From Oligoflexus tunisiensis (GTDB taxonomy: Bacteria > Bdellovibrionota_B > Oligoflexia > Oligoflexales > Oligoflexaceae), in contig NZ_BDFO01000001.1 of the NCBI RefSeq assembly GCF_001748245.1, positions 746,828 to 810,827 of the forward strand: DNA of 64,000 nt. The letters run 5' to 3'. Positions 1-8,993 of this stretch are shown here, piece after piece; the first letter of the stretch is position 1, and every line of letters starts with the position of its first letter. The position numbers and the translations under genes are program-made. Below the pieces are notes generated by a model, which was not told the origin of the DNA, made no database searches, and saw nothing but the letters and a program-made list of their open reading frames with translations.

Positions 1-375
1 CGCTCGGAGTTGTGTGGACATGGATGTGCCACCGATCAGGAGCACGTGACTCAGCTCAGGTGCGTATTGGGTGAGGCGAATCAGAACTTCAATAATCTGA
101 ACCGCCAGCTCCCGGGTGGGAGCCAGGATGAGTGCCGTTTCCTGGGGCTGCTGCAAAAGACGCGCAACCAGAGGCACTCCAAAGGCACCGGTTTTTCCGG
201 TTCCTGTTTGCGCGCAACCAATCAAATCCTGCTGGGCCATAGCCAAAGGAATCGCCTGGGATTGAATAGGCGTAGGCGAGGCAAAATTCATGGATTCTAG
301 CGCCCTCTGCAACTGTCGGGGCAGGTTCATCTCTTCAAATGTATGCACTTTGGATCTTCTATTTGGTGAAACCAT
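1..375 (-). CDS. DEAD-box RNA helicase, N-terminal part (cut by window edge)
   Basis: The reading frame runs off the left edge, so only about 125 N-terminal residues are visible. They contain the Q motif (SPTPIQ), Walker A motif I (AQTGTGKT) and motif Ia (APTRELAVQ), followed by the GG of motif Ib. This is the order expected of an ATP-dependent DEAD-box RNA helicase, which unwinds structured RNA in the cytoplasm. The ATG at 375 gives a full-length N terminus, but a perfect hairpin (CGTCC-TTTC-GGACG, 378-391) sits directly before it where a ribosome site should be. An internal ATG at 330 is an alternative. The next gene on the same strand encodes an RRM RNA-binding protein, so the two may form an RNA-remodelling or cold-response locus (inference). 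Confidence 0.9.
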   Translation of the reverse strand, partial: MVSPNRRSKVHTFEEMNLPRQLQRALESMNFASPTPIQSQAIPLAMAQQDLIGCAQTGTGKTGAFGVPLVARLLQQPQETALILAPTRELAVQIIEVLIRLTQYAPELSHVLLIGGTSMSTQLRA

Positions 376-526
376 GCCGTCCGAAAGGACGACTCCACTC
401 TGACGATACTCGGCAGTATTAAAATTATAACCTAAACTGCAGACGTTATCCATGCCTTGTTTGCGCTGTGGCATCGTGTCAGGTTCTGAATGTCCTGGGA
501 GGATCAGTATGGAGGGTATGTTTGGC

Positions 527-591
527 CCCGTGCTGGCTGTGGGGATCGAAAGATCCACCAGCACGGGTCTCAACCCTACGGAAATCCGTAG
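527..591. repeat. two strong hairpins between RRM and helicase genes
   Basis: The first inverted repeat has 10-bp arms CCCGTGCTGG (527-536) and CCAGCACGGG (558-567), with an inner GATC-GAAA-GATC helix. The second is CTACGG-AAAT-CCGTAG (576-591). They lie just downstream of the RRM gene stop on the minus strand. No U-run follows either, so they are more likely RNA-stabilising or processing structures, or a weak terminator, than a canonical intrinsic terminator. Confidence 0.5.
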
Positions 592-618
592 AGGTGTTAT
601 GGACTGAATTGGTCCGGA

Positions 619-960
619 TTAATAACGGTTACGACCGCCGCCGCCGAAGCCGCCGCGACCACCACGGTCACCACGACCGCCGCCGAATCCACCGCCGCGT
701 CCTTCACGAGGAGCCTGTGGGCGAGCTTCGTTCACAGTGATTTTACGGCCATCGTAATCTGCACCGTTGAACTTTTCGATCGCATCAGCAGCTTCAGCGT
801 CAGTCGACATTTCGACGAAGCCAAAACCTTTGGAGCGACCGGTTTCACGGTCCATGATCACTTTGGCAGAGACCACAGTGCCACTTTGCGAGAACGTGTC
901 AAAAAGCACGTCATCAGTGGCGGAGAACGGAAGATTGCCGACGTAAAGTTTCTTGCCCAT
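619..960 (-). CDS. glycine-rich RRM RNA-binding protein
   Basis: The protein has 113 residues. Residues 1-80 form one RNA recognition motif with RNP2 (KLYVGNLPF) and RNP1 (RSKGFGFVEM). The tail of about 30 residues is rich in Gly, Arg and Phe (GGGFGG, GDRGGRGG repeats). This matches the bacterial Rbp family of small single-RRM proteins, which bind single-stranded RNA and are often cold-regulated. The start at 960 is fixed by an exceptionally strong ribosome site, TAAGGAGGTGAT, complementary to the whole anti-Shine-Dalgarno tail. A long gene-free stretch precedes it, leaving room for a structured leader. The neighbouring DEAD-box helicase supports a role in RNA folding. The family assignment is secure; the physiological role is inferred. 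Confidence 0.95.
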   Translation of the reverse strand: MGKKLYVGNLPFSATDDVLFDTFSQSGTVVSAKVIMDRETGRSKGFGFVEMSTDAEAADAIEKFNGADYDGRKITVNEARPQAPREGRGGGFGGGRGDRGGRGGFGGGGRNRY

Positions 961-1582
961 ATCACCTCCTTAAGGCTGGGAACCGCAAAAGAGGTAGGGG
1001 CCCAACTGCCCGTAGACTCTGACGCGCGACAGATCATATACCTGCCTGCGAAGAGGCGATCAAGAAAAAACTTCCAGTTGAGACTCAACTTACGAACCGT
1101 ACCTCTAGCTTCGCAAGAGATTAACTGCTTCTTGTTTTCGGTGCAAGAAAGAACAAACAGGGTGGGCAAGATCATCTTGTGAGGCCTGATGGACGCGCCT
1201 TTCGCAACGCGGGTCCAGTTTCAATTCATACCTCGAGGTCGATTTTGACCCCAGCTGGGCCATGAGTTCCCGGCTCTGGCTTGGTCTGTCAGACGGGGTT
1301 CGGACAGCCGTACACAATCTGGAGAGGGCCTTTGCAGCCTTTGGAATTCTTTCTCAAAAGGAAAGAATCGGGTCAAAATGGTTCCCTGCCATCGTGTTTG
1401 CACATTTTCGCGGAACTCCGATTCGCACCGGACCAAAACCTGGCCGTAAAAATCCTCCACTCTTCGCGGGTTTAGCTCGGATCCTATCTCTGATTAATTT
1501 GTAATATCCGTTCGTTAACGAAATTTCTCGAATTTCCTGAAATCCCGACCGAAAAGGCTCCATGTAGGCAAACTTATCGAGA
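961..1582. other. gene-free divergent region
   Basis: About 620 bases lie between the RRM gene (minus) and the proline-rich membrane protein gene (plus). I see no convincing coding sequence; the short open frames here lack ribosome sites and family features. A 12-base palindrome TTCGTTAACGAA sits near 1512. The interval must hold both promoters and probably a long RRM 5' leader, but I could not place the -35 and -10 boxes with confidence. Confidence 0.5.
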
Positions 1583-2650
1583 GTGCTCGCTGTGGGTAGC
1601 AACAAATCAAAAAGAAGCCGTTCGTCCTCAGGCAAAGGGTCCTCATCAGGATCCTTTAAACCAGGCGACCTGTTCGGCGGCAGCGGTGGCGGACTGGTTC
1701 CCGTGTTTGCCATCGTCTGTGGTGTGTTGATCGGCATGGGCGGGGCCTATGTGGTCAAACGTGTCATCTTCGGCGGCAACAAAAAACCTCGTCCAGAAGT
1801 TGCCATGATCGAGGAAAGTGATCGCGGATCCGGCCGCGTGAGATTGAAGCGCGAAGCCCGTGTGCGTCCCGTGGAAACTGCGGAAATAAATGACTCGATC
1901 CAATATGTTGAGCAGCCACCCATGGCTGAACCGACGCCTCCTCCACCGCCGGCACCGGAGCCTCGCAGTCTGCCCCGAGCCGATCCGTTGCCACCGGAGC
2001 CTGCGCCACGACCCAGACGGTCGGTCGCAGCCCCGAGCAAGGCACCCATTCGTGTGTCGCCGCCGCCCAGACCAGCGCCAACGGTTGCCATGCTGGAACC
2101 TACGCCTGAGCCGGAGGAGCCGCGACAGCCACCCAAGTTTCTGACAATTCGAAATTTGACCTATAGCCGTCCGCTGTTCAATCGCTGTCCTGAGGATTGC
2201 CTGCTGCTCTTCCGCGCTGCTGATGGCGGATTTGTGAAGGCCAAGTTGAAAAAATCCTCTTTCATGCGTGTGCTATCGAGCAACCTCGCCTATGCGGATA
2301 TCGATGGCTATGAAAGCATAGTGGATGGCGAACGCGTGATCGTTGTCAAATCCATTCGTGGCATGCCGGTGGCGCCTCCGCCACCACCGGTAAAAACCGT
2401 TGAGAGAGTGGCGGAAACTCCCAAGGTCGAGAAGAAAAAAGAGAGAGCTCCGACCGAACCATCGAATCGAAGAAAAAGCAGCGGCGAAGACACCAGCGAC
2501 GAGAGCAACAGCGATACAGCTTCGCTGCGCAATCGCCTCGAAGGTGTCTCCAAAGCGAAGAAGAAGGACGATATTGAAGAAGAATCGGGTGACGGTGAAG
2601 AAGAAGAAGGAACCAGTTTCCAGAACCGTCTCAAGAGATCACTCGACTGA
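1583..2650 (+). CDS. membrane-anchored proline-rich protein, unknown function
   Basis: The product has 355 residues from a GTG start. Residues 1-35 are polar and rich in Ser, Lys and Gly. One transmembrane helix follows (about 40-62, LVPVFAIVCGVLIGMGGAYVV). The next 100 residues are a Pro/Arg-rich spacer with PPPPPAPEP-type runs, then a compact region of about 75 residues (PPKFLTIRNLTYSR to VVKSIRGMPV) and a charged Lys/Glu tail. The layout resembles periplasm-spanning envelope proteins with a rigid proline linker. The stop is 12 bases from the next start and both genes concern the envelope, so co-transcription is likely. I do not recognise the folded part. Confidence 0.8.
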   Translation: MLAVGSNKSKRSRSSSGKGSSSGSFKPGDLFGGSGGGLVPVFAIVCGVLIGMGGAYVVKRVIFGGNKKPRPEVAMIEESDRGSGRVRLKREARVRPVETAEINDSIQYVEQPPMAEPTPPPPPAPEPRSLPRADPLPPEPAPRPRRSVAAPSKAPIRVSPPPRPAPTVAMLEPTPEPEEPRQPPKFLTIRNLTYSRPLFNRCPEDCLLLFRAADGGFVKAKLKKSSFMRVLSSNLAYADIDGYESIVDGERVIVVKSIRGMPVAPPPPPVKTVERVAETPKVEKKKERAPTEPSNRRKSSGEDTSDESNSDTASLRNRLEGVSKAKKKDDIEEESGDGEEEEGTSFQNRLKRSLD

Positions 2651-2662
2651 GGGAGGCTACTC

Positions 2663-4015
2663 GTGGCTTCGTTGTTAAAGCGGCTGATGATGTGGACCCT
2701 TCTTGGCATGATTGGTGCGACGGGCGCCCATGCTCAGGAGGAAGATGAGGCTCCTGCCACCGAGAAATCCGGTGAGGAGAGTACGAAAACCAAAAAGAAG
2801 AAGAAAAAGGGACCACCACTCTACTATGCTTCGCTTGGTCTCGGGAAAACATTGCCAGAAGGTTTTTATCGAATCCGAAGTGTCAACCGTTTCGCAACGG
2901 GTGATTCCGGCTATGATGCCGACGGAAAAAAGGAAAACTTTGGCTACGATCTGACAGCCAATGTGAATGCCATCGCCATTGAATATGGGATGAGCGATCG
3001 ATTCTCGTTTCTGCTCCTGGCGCCCTATATTTCCAAAAATAATATCGCCTTTAACAAGAAAAAGTTTCGGGATTCCAACCGCTATAACACGGCCGTGGGA
3101 CAATACACGGCGCTTTTCAAGGCGCGACTGGCTGCCGGTCTCCAGGCTCAGGGACTCTGCACCGGGGCCGCGTGTGCCACACAGGTCGATGCCCTGATCG
3201 CCAATAACGCAACGCTGCCTGCTTCCACGCTCACCCTTCCAACGGGTGAAACGGCGACGATACCGGCCGCGCCTGCTCAGAACACACTCGCTCTTTTGCC
3301 CGAGCTCGTGACCAATGCGGCCACGCCTGCGGATGGTGCGGTGGGCTTGGGCGACGTGGACTTTGGTATCACCTATTCCTTCGTCTCGACCCGGACCAAT
3401 GTGTTTGCTCTGGGCTTCGGGGTGCGGATGCCTTTCGGGAAGTTTGAGGATGTTCCCGCCGCACAGCGCCCGACGGGCGAAGGTATGATCCAGCTCGGCA
3501 TTCGTATGAACTACGATTACCATCCCTGGGCTCCGCTCTGGCTGTCCTTCCAGAACCAGACTGAAATCATGGTAGTCGAAGGCAGGCGCAAGAAATCAAG
3601 TCTTTTGGATCCGAATCAATTGAATCAAGGTGACCCAACCAGCGACGCGGCGATCGCGGTCGGCAGTGATGGTGAGGGCAATACGCAGACTGTGTCACGG
3701 AAGGGCATGGGGCAGGTCGGGACCTTCCGTGCTGACCTTGGTCTGGCCAAGCTTACATCGGTTCTGCAGCCGATGGCTGTGGAAGCCTCGCTGAACTATG
3801 AACTTGCCGCTCCGGAATTTACCGGCGACACGGAAACCAACCCAGGCGAGCAGCGTTACTCCTACGCCATGGGTTTCAAGTTCGATGGCCTTGGCCTGGA
3901 CCGGCCCTATCCGGCCTACATTCGGGTCCTGCGGGAAACTTTTATCTCAGGTAAGAATGTGCCGCTGGCCACCGATAACTTTACGATCGAGTTTGCATTC
4001 TACGAGAGCTTCTAA
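2663..4015 (+). CDS. outer-membrane beta-barrel protein
   Basis: The 450-residue protein starts at GTG behind GGGAGG. It has a signal peptide with a likely cleavage after AHA (about residue 24), then a charged Lys-rich stretch. The rest alternates amphipathic strands and ends in Phe (EFAFYESF), the C-terminal signature used by the BAM machinery. This indicates an outer-membrane barrel, perhaps a transporter or sensor of unknown substrate. A 60-residue Ala/Thr-rich insert with two Cys (LCTGAACATQ) probably forms an external loop. It follows the proline-rich membrane protein and they may work together across the periplasm (inference). Its 3' end overlaps the convergent methyltransferase gene by 35 bases. 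Confidence 0.8.
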   Translation: MASLLKRLMMWTLLGMIGATGAHAQEEDEAPATEKSGEESTKTKKKKKKGPPLYYASLGLGKTLPEGFYRIRSVNRFATGDSGYDADGKKENFGYDLTANVNAIAIEYGMSDRFSFLLLAPYISKNNIAFNKKKFRDSNRYNTAVGQYTALFKARLAAGLQAQGLCTGAACATQVDALIANNATLPASTLTLPTGETATIPAAPAQNTLALLPELVTNAATPADGAVGLGDVDFGITYSFVSTRTNVFALGFGVRMPFGKFEDVPAAQRPTGEGMIQLGIRMNYDYHPWAPLWLSFQNQTEIMVVEGRRKKSSLLDPNQLNQGDPTSDAAIAVGSDGEGNTQTVSRKGMGQVGTFRADLGLAKLTSVLQPMAVEASLNYELAAPEFTGDTETNPGEQRYSYAMGFKFDGLGLDRPYPAYIRVLRETFISGKNVPLATDNFTIEFAFYESF

Positions 4016-5261
4016 CGCTCCTATTGGCCCTGGGATAAGCCCGATTCGATGCGATCAACGCCCGGGTCGGGTTTGCCTTTTGAGCCCCACGATAGCAAAG
4101 TTTGGCCACCAGCTCGACATGATCCGTTTGGGGAAACATATCGAAGGGGGTGATGGACTCGACTTCAAAGCCCTGCCGCGTGAGCACCTGAAGGTCCCTT
4201 TGCAAGGTCTCCATATTACAGGAAACATAATGCAGGCGCTGTAGACGCTGCCAGCCGCTTTGGGAAAGCGCTGTCAGGACCTGCGGAGAAAGGCCACCGC
4301 GCGGAGGATTGACGATCATATGCGTAATCTTCTGGGACGCGGAACCCCTGAGCAGTTTTTTCAGCACATCCTCCACAGCGGCAGCACTGCACTGCACCTG
4401 CAATAGACCGGCTTCACGGGCCACTTTCGCAGCCGCTTCCGTGGCATGGGGGTTGGCTTCGACCAGATGGATCTTCTTAAAGGCCGGTGCCGCGGCCATC
4501 GTGTAGGTGCCAAAGCCTCCATAAAGATCGAGCAGCTCGTCACCGCTCAGACCCTCCACGATATGCTGAATAAAGGTCGTCACAAGGCTGGAGTTGGCTT
4601 GAAAGAAGGCCATCGGATCCAGCGCATAGCGTCGGCCTTCGATTCCATAGGTGAAGACCGGATCGCCCGCCAGAAACTTCACATCACGGGAAATGACGAG
4701 GTCCTCATCCTCGCGTTGAATCAGCGATTCATAAATGCTGAGCTGGAGTCCACGCAGTCTTTGAGCCCAGGCTTCGAGATCCGCACGTGGCACCCCGGTA
4801 TGGGATAGGATCAAACCAAAGCTGTCGGTTTCGGGGCTGTAACGAATCGTGAGAAACTTCAGACGACCCGGCTGGAATCCCCTGCGACTGTGCTGATAAA
4901 AGGGTGCGGGAATCGGCTGGCCCGGACCAAAAAGTTTTTGAATGAGTTTATTGATGGCCGGATGATGGATCGGACAGCCGGGAATATCGACAACTTTTTT
5001 GGTGCCGCGTGCGTAAAGTCCAATGGAGCGACGCCCCAGTTCATCCTCATGCAAACAGAGTTTGCTCGAGGTCCGATAACCGAATTCTGCGGGACTGGGC
5101 ACGATCGGGTGAATCACGTCTTCCATATTTTTTCCAGCCGGAACAAAACGTCCGAGCTGCAGACGCACAGCACGGGTTTTATCAAACAGCTGCTTCACAT
5201 AGGGAAACTGCTGAAGGCTGCAACCGGAGCATTTGCCAAAGAAACGGCAGGCTGCCTTCAT
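3981..5261 (-). CDS. RlmD/TrmA-family RNA (uracil-C5) methyltransferase
   Basis: The product has 426 residues. The N terminus carries an iron-sulfur cluster pattern CX5CX2C (ACRFFGKCSGC, residues 5-14) plus a fourth Cys in IPGCP. The C-terminal half is a SAM-dependent methyltransferase with the glycine loop DLYGGFGTYTM, the NPPRGG motif and the catalytic Cys in SCNMETLQRDL, followed by the general-base Glu in DHVELVAKL. Family members methylate C5 of a uracil in 23S rRNA or tRNA. No TRAM domain is visible, and the length fits short RlmC/RlmD-like enzymes. The last 35 residues are a basic tail that overlaps the 3' end of the convergent barrel gene, so the stop may have drifted. The exact target base cannot be read from sequence. 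Confidence 0.9.
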   Translation of the reverse strand: MKAACRFFGKCSGCSLQQFPYVKQLFDKTRAVRLQLGRFVPAGKNMEDVIHPIVPSPAEFGYRTSSKLCLHEDELGRRSIGLYARGTKKVVDIPGCPIHHPAINKLIQKLFGPGQPIPAPFYQHSRRGFQPGRLKFLTIRYSPETDSFGLILSHTGVPRADLEAWAQRLRGLQLSIYESLIQREDEDLVISRDVKFLAGDPVFTYGIEGRRYALDPMAFFQANSSLVTTFIQHIVEGLSGDELLDLYGGFGTYTMAAAPAFKKIHLVEANPHATEAAAKVAREAGLLQVQCSAAAVEDVLKKLLRGSASQKITHMIVNPPRGGLSPQVLTALSQSGWQRLQRLHYVSCNMETLQRDLQVLTRQGFEVESITPFDMFPQTDHVELVAKLCYRGAQKANPTRALIASNRAYPRANRSVRSSRRMQTRS

Positions 5262-5342
5262 AAGAATATCTCCTGGATAGGGCCCGAAGGATCAAACGAA
5301 TCCAGCTGTTTACCCCGCCTCGAAGACTCTGTCAACACCCTC

Positions 5343-6203
5343 TCAGACCCCCACGGCTTCCTTCATCTCATATTCCGTCTGAATCGCATCCCATCCATGG
5401 ATTTTTTCCAGGTATAAAAGCCCGAAATGATAGCGGGCGGCCTCAACAAAGTAATCACAGAACAGAGCATTGATCGTGGCGCCGCCGATGGCTCCCACCA
5501 GCGGAATCGACTCCGCCACCAGCTTTTCCGTCAACGCCAGTTCAAAGGATCGCGCAATACGGGCGACCAGCCGCATCAGGGCCGGTGCCGCCCCGGTATC
5601 AAAGGCCCGCAGGATTTCCTTGGCGGATTGTTTCGCCACATACGTGGATGCGGCGCGAATCATCTGATCAAAGGCCAGACGTGAACTCAAGTATTTGGAA
5701 TCGACATCGTCATCCTCGACTGTTTCCAGGGACCCCAGGGTGAAGACGTAGAGACACTGCAGCTGCACCTCGGGATCCTCGAGATCCATGCCCCACTGTG
5801 CGGCCACATCCGAAATTCCCCGCAGCATCATGGTGGTTGAGATCGGCAGCTCAAAGGGCAGAGCCAGCAGACCAAAAAGCCCGCCCATGGCTCCCGTGAC
5901 GGCCACGGTCGCCGTATGCAGGCGCCCGCTCTTGCGCGTCCCTTCCAGACCTTCGTTCCAGCTGGGATGGAGTTTATTTCCGGGATTCACGGTTTGGATG
6001 GCTGCCATCAGCGCAGTCTGCAGCGTTTTGTTCACCAGCTCGCTAATCTTTTCACGCAGTGGTTCGGGCAACTGTTTCTGCAGAGCATCCAAAGGCTGAC
6101 CCAGCAGATTCATCGCGTGAATGGCAAAACCAGGGTTGTCCAGGAATTGGGCAGCTTCATGTATGAACGAGATTTCGTCTTGATTTAATGCGCGCGACGC
6201 CAT
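5343..6203 (-). CDS. EcsC family protein
   Basis: The protein has 286 residues when started at the ATG at 6203, which follows AGGAAATGCC. A longer open frame upstream only mirrors the sirtuin gene on the other strand. It contains the EcsC-type core: an amphipathic N-terminal helix region, a glycine-rich hydrophobic stretch (AVTGAMGGLFGLLALPFELP) with conserved TTMMLRGISDVA, and a second glycine-rich segment near the C terminus (ESIPLVGAIGGATINALF). EcsC proteins are peripheral or embedded membrane proteins of poorly known role, named from a Bacillus operon for secretion and competence. It is divergent from the sirtuin gene. Confidence 0.85.
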   Translation of the reverse strand: MASRALNQDEISFIHEAAQFLDNPGFAIHAMNLLGQPLDALQKQLPEPLREKISELVNKTLQTALMAAIQTVNPGNKLHPSWNEGLEGTRKSGRLHTATVAVTGAMGGLFGLLALPFELPISTTMMLRGISDVAAQWGMDLEDPEVQLQCLYVFTLGSLETVEDDDVDSKYLSSRLAFDQMIRAASTYVAKQSAKEILRAFDTGAAPALMRLVARIARSFELALTEKLVAESIPLVGAIGGATINALFCDYFVEAARYHFGLLYLEKIHGWDAIQTEYEMKEAVGV

Positions 6204-6372
6204 GGCATTTCCTAATTTTGAGGATAAGCTTGTCCTGCCCCGATAGCCGTTGCAAGCCGGACCCATTTCGAGCACATTGATTCCCCAGGCCCGAACACCC
6301 AGCTCGCGACCTGCTTCTGGCCAGAGCATGCCAGGACAGACGCGAGAAAGCAATTTCGAGTATGAGCGCTGC

Positions 6373-7146
6373 ATGATGAAGCCTGGTAAGATTGACGAGC
6401 AGAATTTTATCCAAAGACTCAGCCCCGAACGCCGCATTGTGGTTCTGACAGGCGCCGGCATCTCGGCGGAAAGCGGCATTCCCACGTTTCGTGATGCCCA
6501 GGAGGGTCTTTGGTCTCAATTCCGTCCCGAAGAGCTGGCCTCGCCGGAAGGTTTCCGCAAAAATCCGAAGCTGGTGTTTGACTGGTATGCCTGGCGTCGT
6601 CAGAAGGTTTTGGAAGCCAAACCAAATTTGGGCCATCAGATTCTGGCCGCCTGGGAAAAACAGTTTCCGCATCTGACACTCATCACACAAAACGTGGATG
6701 GTTTGCACCAGGCGGCCGGCAGTGAACATGTGATGGAAATGCATGGCAGCATCCATCGGCTGATCTGTCTGGAGGAACGCCATCCATCCCCCTGGGTTGC
6801 GGCTGGCAGTGACGTTCCCCTCTGCCCGCGCTGTCAATCCCCGCTCCGACCGGATGTCGTGTGGTTTGGCGAAATGCTTGATCGGGTGATCCTGCAACGC
6901 ATCGGGAGGGCCCTGTCTCAGTGTGAAATTTTTATCGCTGTGGGAACCTCAGGCGTTGTGTATCCGGCCGCCGGATTTTTGGATGAGGTCCGGGCTGCCG
7001 GCGCACTCACCGTCGTGATCAACAAGGAAAGAGTCGGTGCGGATCGCACGGATCTTTTTTTGCAGGGCTCGGCTTCTGAGGTTCTGCAGCGCCTTCAAAG
7101 CGGCTGGAACCAGCGTGACCAGGGAACCGACTCACCCGCGCGGTAG
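6373..7146 (+). CDS. cobB: Sir2-family NAD-dependent protein deacylase (CobB-like)
   Basis: The protein has about 257 residues from the ATG at 6373. NAD-binding motifs are GAGISAESGIPTFRD and TQNVDGLHQ, with catalytic His in EMHGS. A Tyr and Arg in WYAWRR match the YxxR pair of class III sirtuins, which prefer succinyl or malonyl lysine as well as acetyl lysine. The zinc ribbon has CPRC in the second half but only one Cys (RLICLEE) in the first, as in Escherichia coli CobB. It releases nicotinamide and O-acyl-ADP-ribose. The start lacks a strong ribosome site, so the neighbouring ATG at 6376 is equally possible. The 3' end overlaps the convergent signal peptidase gene by 52 bases. Confidence 0.93.
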   Translation: MMKPGKIDEQNFIQRLSPERRIVVLTGAGISAESGIPTFRDAQEGLWSQFRPEELASPEGFRKNPKLVFDWYAWRRQKVLEAKPNLGHQILAAWEKQFPHLTLITQNVDGLHQAAGSEHVMEMHGSIHRLICLEERHPSPWVAAGSDVPLCPRCQSPLRPDVVWFGEMLDRVILQRIGRALSQCEIFIAVGTSGVVYPAAGFLDEVRAAGALTVVINKERVGADRTDLFLQGSASEVLQRLQSGWNQRDQGTDSPAR

Positions 7147-8180
7147 CTGAAGATAATCATGCGGACCCTTCCCACAATATGTGTGGCAGGGATGGCTCCT
7201 ATCACACGGGAATCCGATGAATTGTGAAGATTGTCTCCCACCACAAAGTAATGTTGCGACGGCACTTCGAAGTCACCGTAGATGGCGGTCAGAGGACCTT
7301 CCTGATAGCGCTGCAGAACAAAAGGATTGTGGTCCACCTGGCACTCAAACAAACGCTTGGGTTTGTGATCGACGGTTTCGGCCTTCGGTTTCCTGACACC
7401 TAGACTGCTGCAGGAAAGGGGCTTGTCATTCAACCGGATGCCATCTTCCCGAAAACTGAGCCGATCGCCAGGCAGTCCCAGAACTCGTTTCACCTGAACA
7501 TTCTGTTGATTCTGAGGGGCTTGATAAATCACAAGATCGCCACGTTGGGGCGGATCCAGAAATAGGTCCGAAAATTGATCCATGATCACATAGTCACCTG
7601 GCACCAGCGTGGGTTCCATCGACGCGTTGGCCACATAATAAATTTTGGTCGCGCCCAGTGTGAAAGAAAGGGCCACGTAAGTGGCGACGACCAGCATCGG
7701 AGTGAACCAGAAGTCCCGATATGGAATGGGATTGGACGCCGTCTGCGCGCGATTGATGCGATGCTGCAGATACCAGAACCCCAAAACGGCGAGGGGTGCA
7801 GGGAGAATGCGCAGCTGAAATTTCTCCTGCAGCAAGCGGCGAAAAATGAGGAGCATGCTGATGAACAGCAGAGCTGCGCCCAACCGCGTCATGATCGCAG
7901 GAGCATCCAAAGGCCTATTGTCCCGGGAAAAACGCAGAACCCAGAGCACGAGGTTGAGCATGATCAGAATGTGCAGAAAACCCAGTGAAAAAAGGCGCCT
8001 GCCGCAGCGTTGGGAGAGTTCGGCGTGGATCGGATAGCAGCGCGCGGCACTGTAAAGGCCTAGAGTGATCAGGTCCAGGAGGATCAGGACCACCAGGGAA
8101 TGCCTCAGGCGTTCCAGGCTCGTTTGCGCGACATCAGTATTTTCAAGGTCCTCCACTGGCATGCGTGAAATCCTTTGCAT
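7095..8180 (-). CDS. lepB: signal peptidase I with N-terminal membrane extension
   Basis: The product has 361 residues and begins at an ATG behind AAGGG. The catalytic Ser lies in NASMEPTL and the Lys of the dyad in VKRVLGLPGD. The downstream box GDNLHNSSDSR is also present, so this should cleave signal peptides on the outer face of the cytoplasmic membrane. The first 165 residues carry three or four hydrophobic helices (SLVVLILLDLITLGLY, FLHILIMLNLVLWVL, RLGAALLFISMLLIF, LAVLGFWYL) before the usual membrane anchor. Typical enzymes have one or two, so this is an extended form whose extra domain is of unknown use. Confidence 0.9.
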   Translation of the reverse strand: MQRISRMPVEDLENTDVAQTSLERLRHSLVVLILLDLITLGLYSAARCYPIHAELSQRCGRRLFSLGFLHILIMLNLVLWVLRFSRDNRPLDAPAIMTRLGAALLFISMLLIFRRLLQEKFQLRILPAPLAVLGFWYLQHRINRAQTASNPIPYRDFWFTPMLVVATYVALSFTLGATKIYYVANASMEPTLVPGDYVIMDQFSDLFLDPPQRGDLVIYQAPQNQQNVQVKRVLGLPGDRLSFREDGIRLNDKPLSCSSLGVRKPKAETVDHKPKRLFECQVDHNPFVLQRYQEGPLTAIYGDFEVPSQHYFVVGDNLHNSSDSRVIGAIPATHIVGRVRMIIFSYRAGESVPWSRWFQPL

Positions 8181-8393
8181 ATAAGCCCTTCGGGTTTTCG
8201 GCCCGAAAATAGACGCCTACCGGCGCAGAAGATTGCGCGAAATTTTCCAAAACTCCAGGATTTTGTGGTAAGGAATTCTTAAACAACAAATCAGGCAGGT
8301 TGTACGCCGGGACCCCGGCGGGAAATAGAGACAGCTTCAGGTTTTCGGGGATAAGCCTTTCTGTCTATCGATAAATTTACCGATGCAAAAGGT

Positions 8394-8993
8394 TCAGCCT
8401 GAGTGTGGCGTTATACTCACGATGATGAACACACTGGTCGCCGATTCCGGATGAATCGTGATGTCTGCGCCTTCCTCGATCAAAAGGGATTCCTGCTCTT
8501 TAAGACTGTGACGCATTGTCTGCACTTCAACCGTGGCCGCACCGGACCAGCACCAGATGAATTGCAGGGGAGCCGACCGGGTTGGAAACGGGGTATCCTC
8601 TCGAACCTGGTGCACATCCACATGGGCCTGTCCCAGGTCCTCGCGCATCATCACATTGAAATCCTCGACCGGACCGCCGGATAAAATTCCCTCGGTGATC
8701 CAGGCGCCGTGGAATGCATAAGGCTGGAGGGCCTGCAAAGTATGTGTACCATGGCCTTCATGCACGAGTCGCATGGGCTCACCCTGCAGCAGCATGATCG
8801 TGCGGTGATAACCGGGAAACGAGGAAAACGGCCCGGACGCCGGCACGCGAGCCAGGCTGATTCGCCAATCAAATCCCGATTGAACGGAGGCCCCACGCGG
8901 CGAGATGAAAAGTTCCGTGGTGGAACCGGCTCCATTTTTCCAGGGCATGACCTTGTATGCGGAGCGGGTAAAGTGTGTGACACGGGCTTTCAT
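8394..8993 (-). CDS. HutD/Ves family cupin protein
   Basis: The protein has 199 residues from the ATG at 8993, which has GGAAGG upstream. A longer frame to 9203 would run into the promoter of the divergent gene. The start region (YKVMPWKNGAGSTTELF) and SFDWRISLA-like segment (GFDWRISLARVPASGPFSSFPGYHRTI) are hallmark HutD/Ves sequences. HutD is linked to histidine use and Ves to cold induction in enterobacteria; the biochemical role is unsettled. No hut genes are adjacent, so it stands alone here. The gene is divergent from the tyrosinase-like lipoprotein, with a shared control region of 110 bases. Confidence 0.88.
   Translation of the reverse strand: MKARVTHFTRSAYKVMPWKNGAGSTTELFISPRGASVQSGFDWRISLARVPASGPFSSFPGYHRTIMLLQGEPMRLVHEGHGTHTLQALQPYAFHGAWITEGILSGGPVEDFNVMMREDLGQAHVDVHQVREDTPFPTRSAPLQFIWCWSGAATVEVQTMRHSLKEQESLLIEEGADITIHPESATSVFIIVSITPHSG

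Noticed and set aside
886..1737. Several open frames on both strands in the gene-free region beside the RRM gene
   Set aside because: No ribosome sites, no recognisable domains and mutual overlap; they look like chance frames in G+C-rich DNA.
6204..6485. N-terminal extension of the EcsC gene to 6485
   Set aside because: It lies antisense to the sirtuin gene, while the ATG at 6203 has a good ribosome site.
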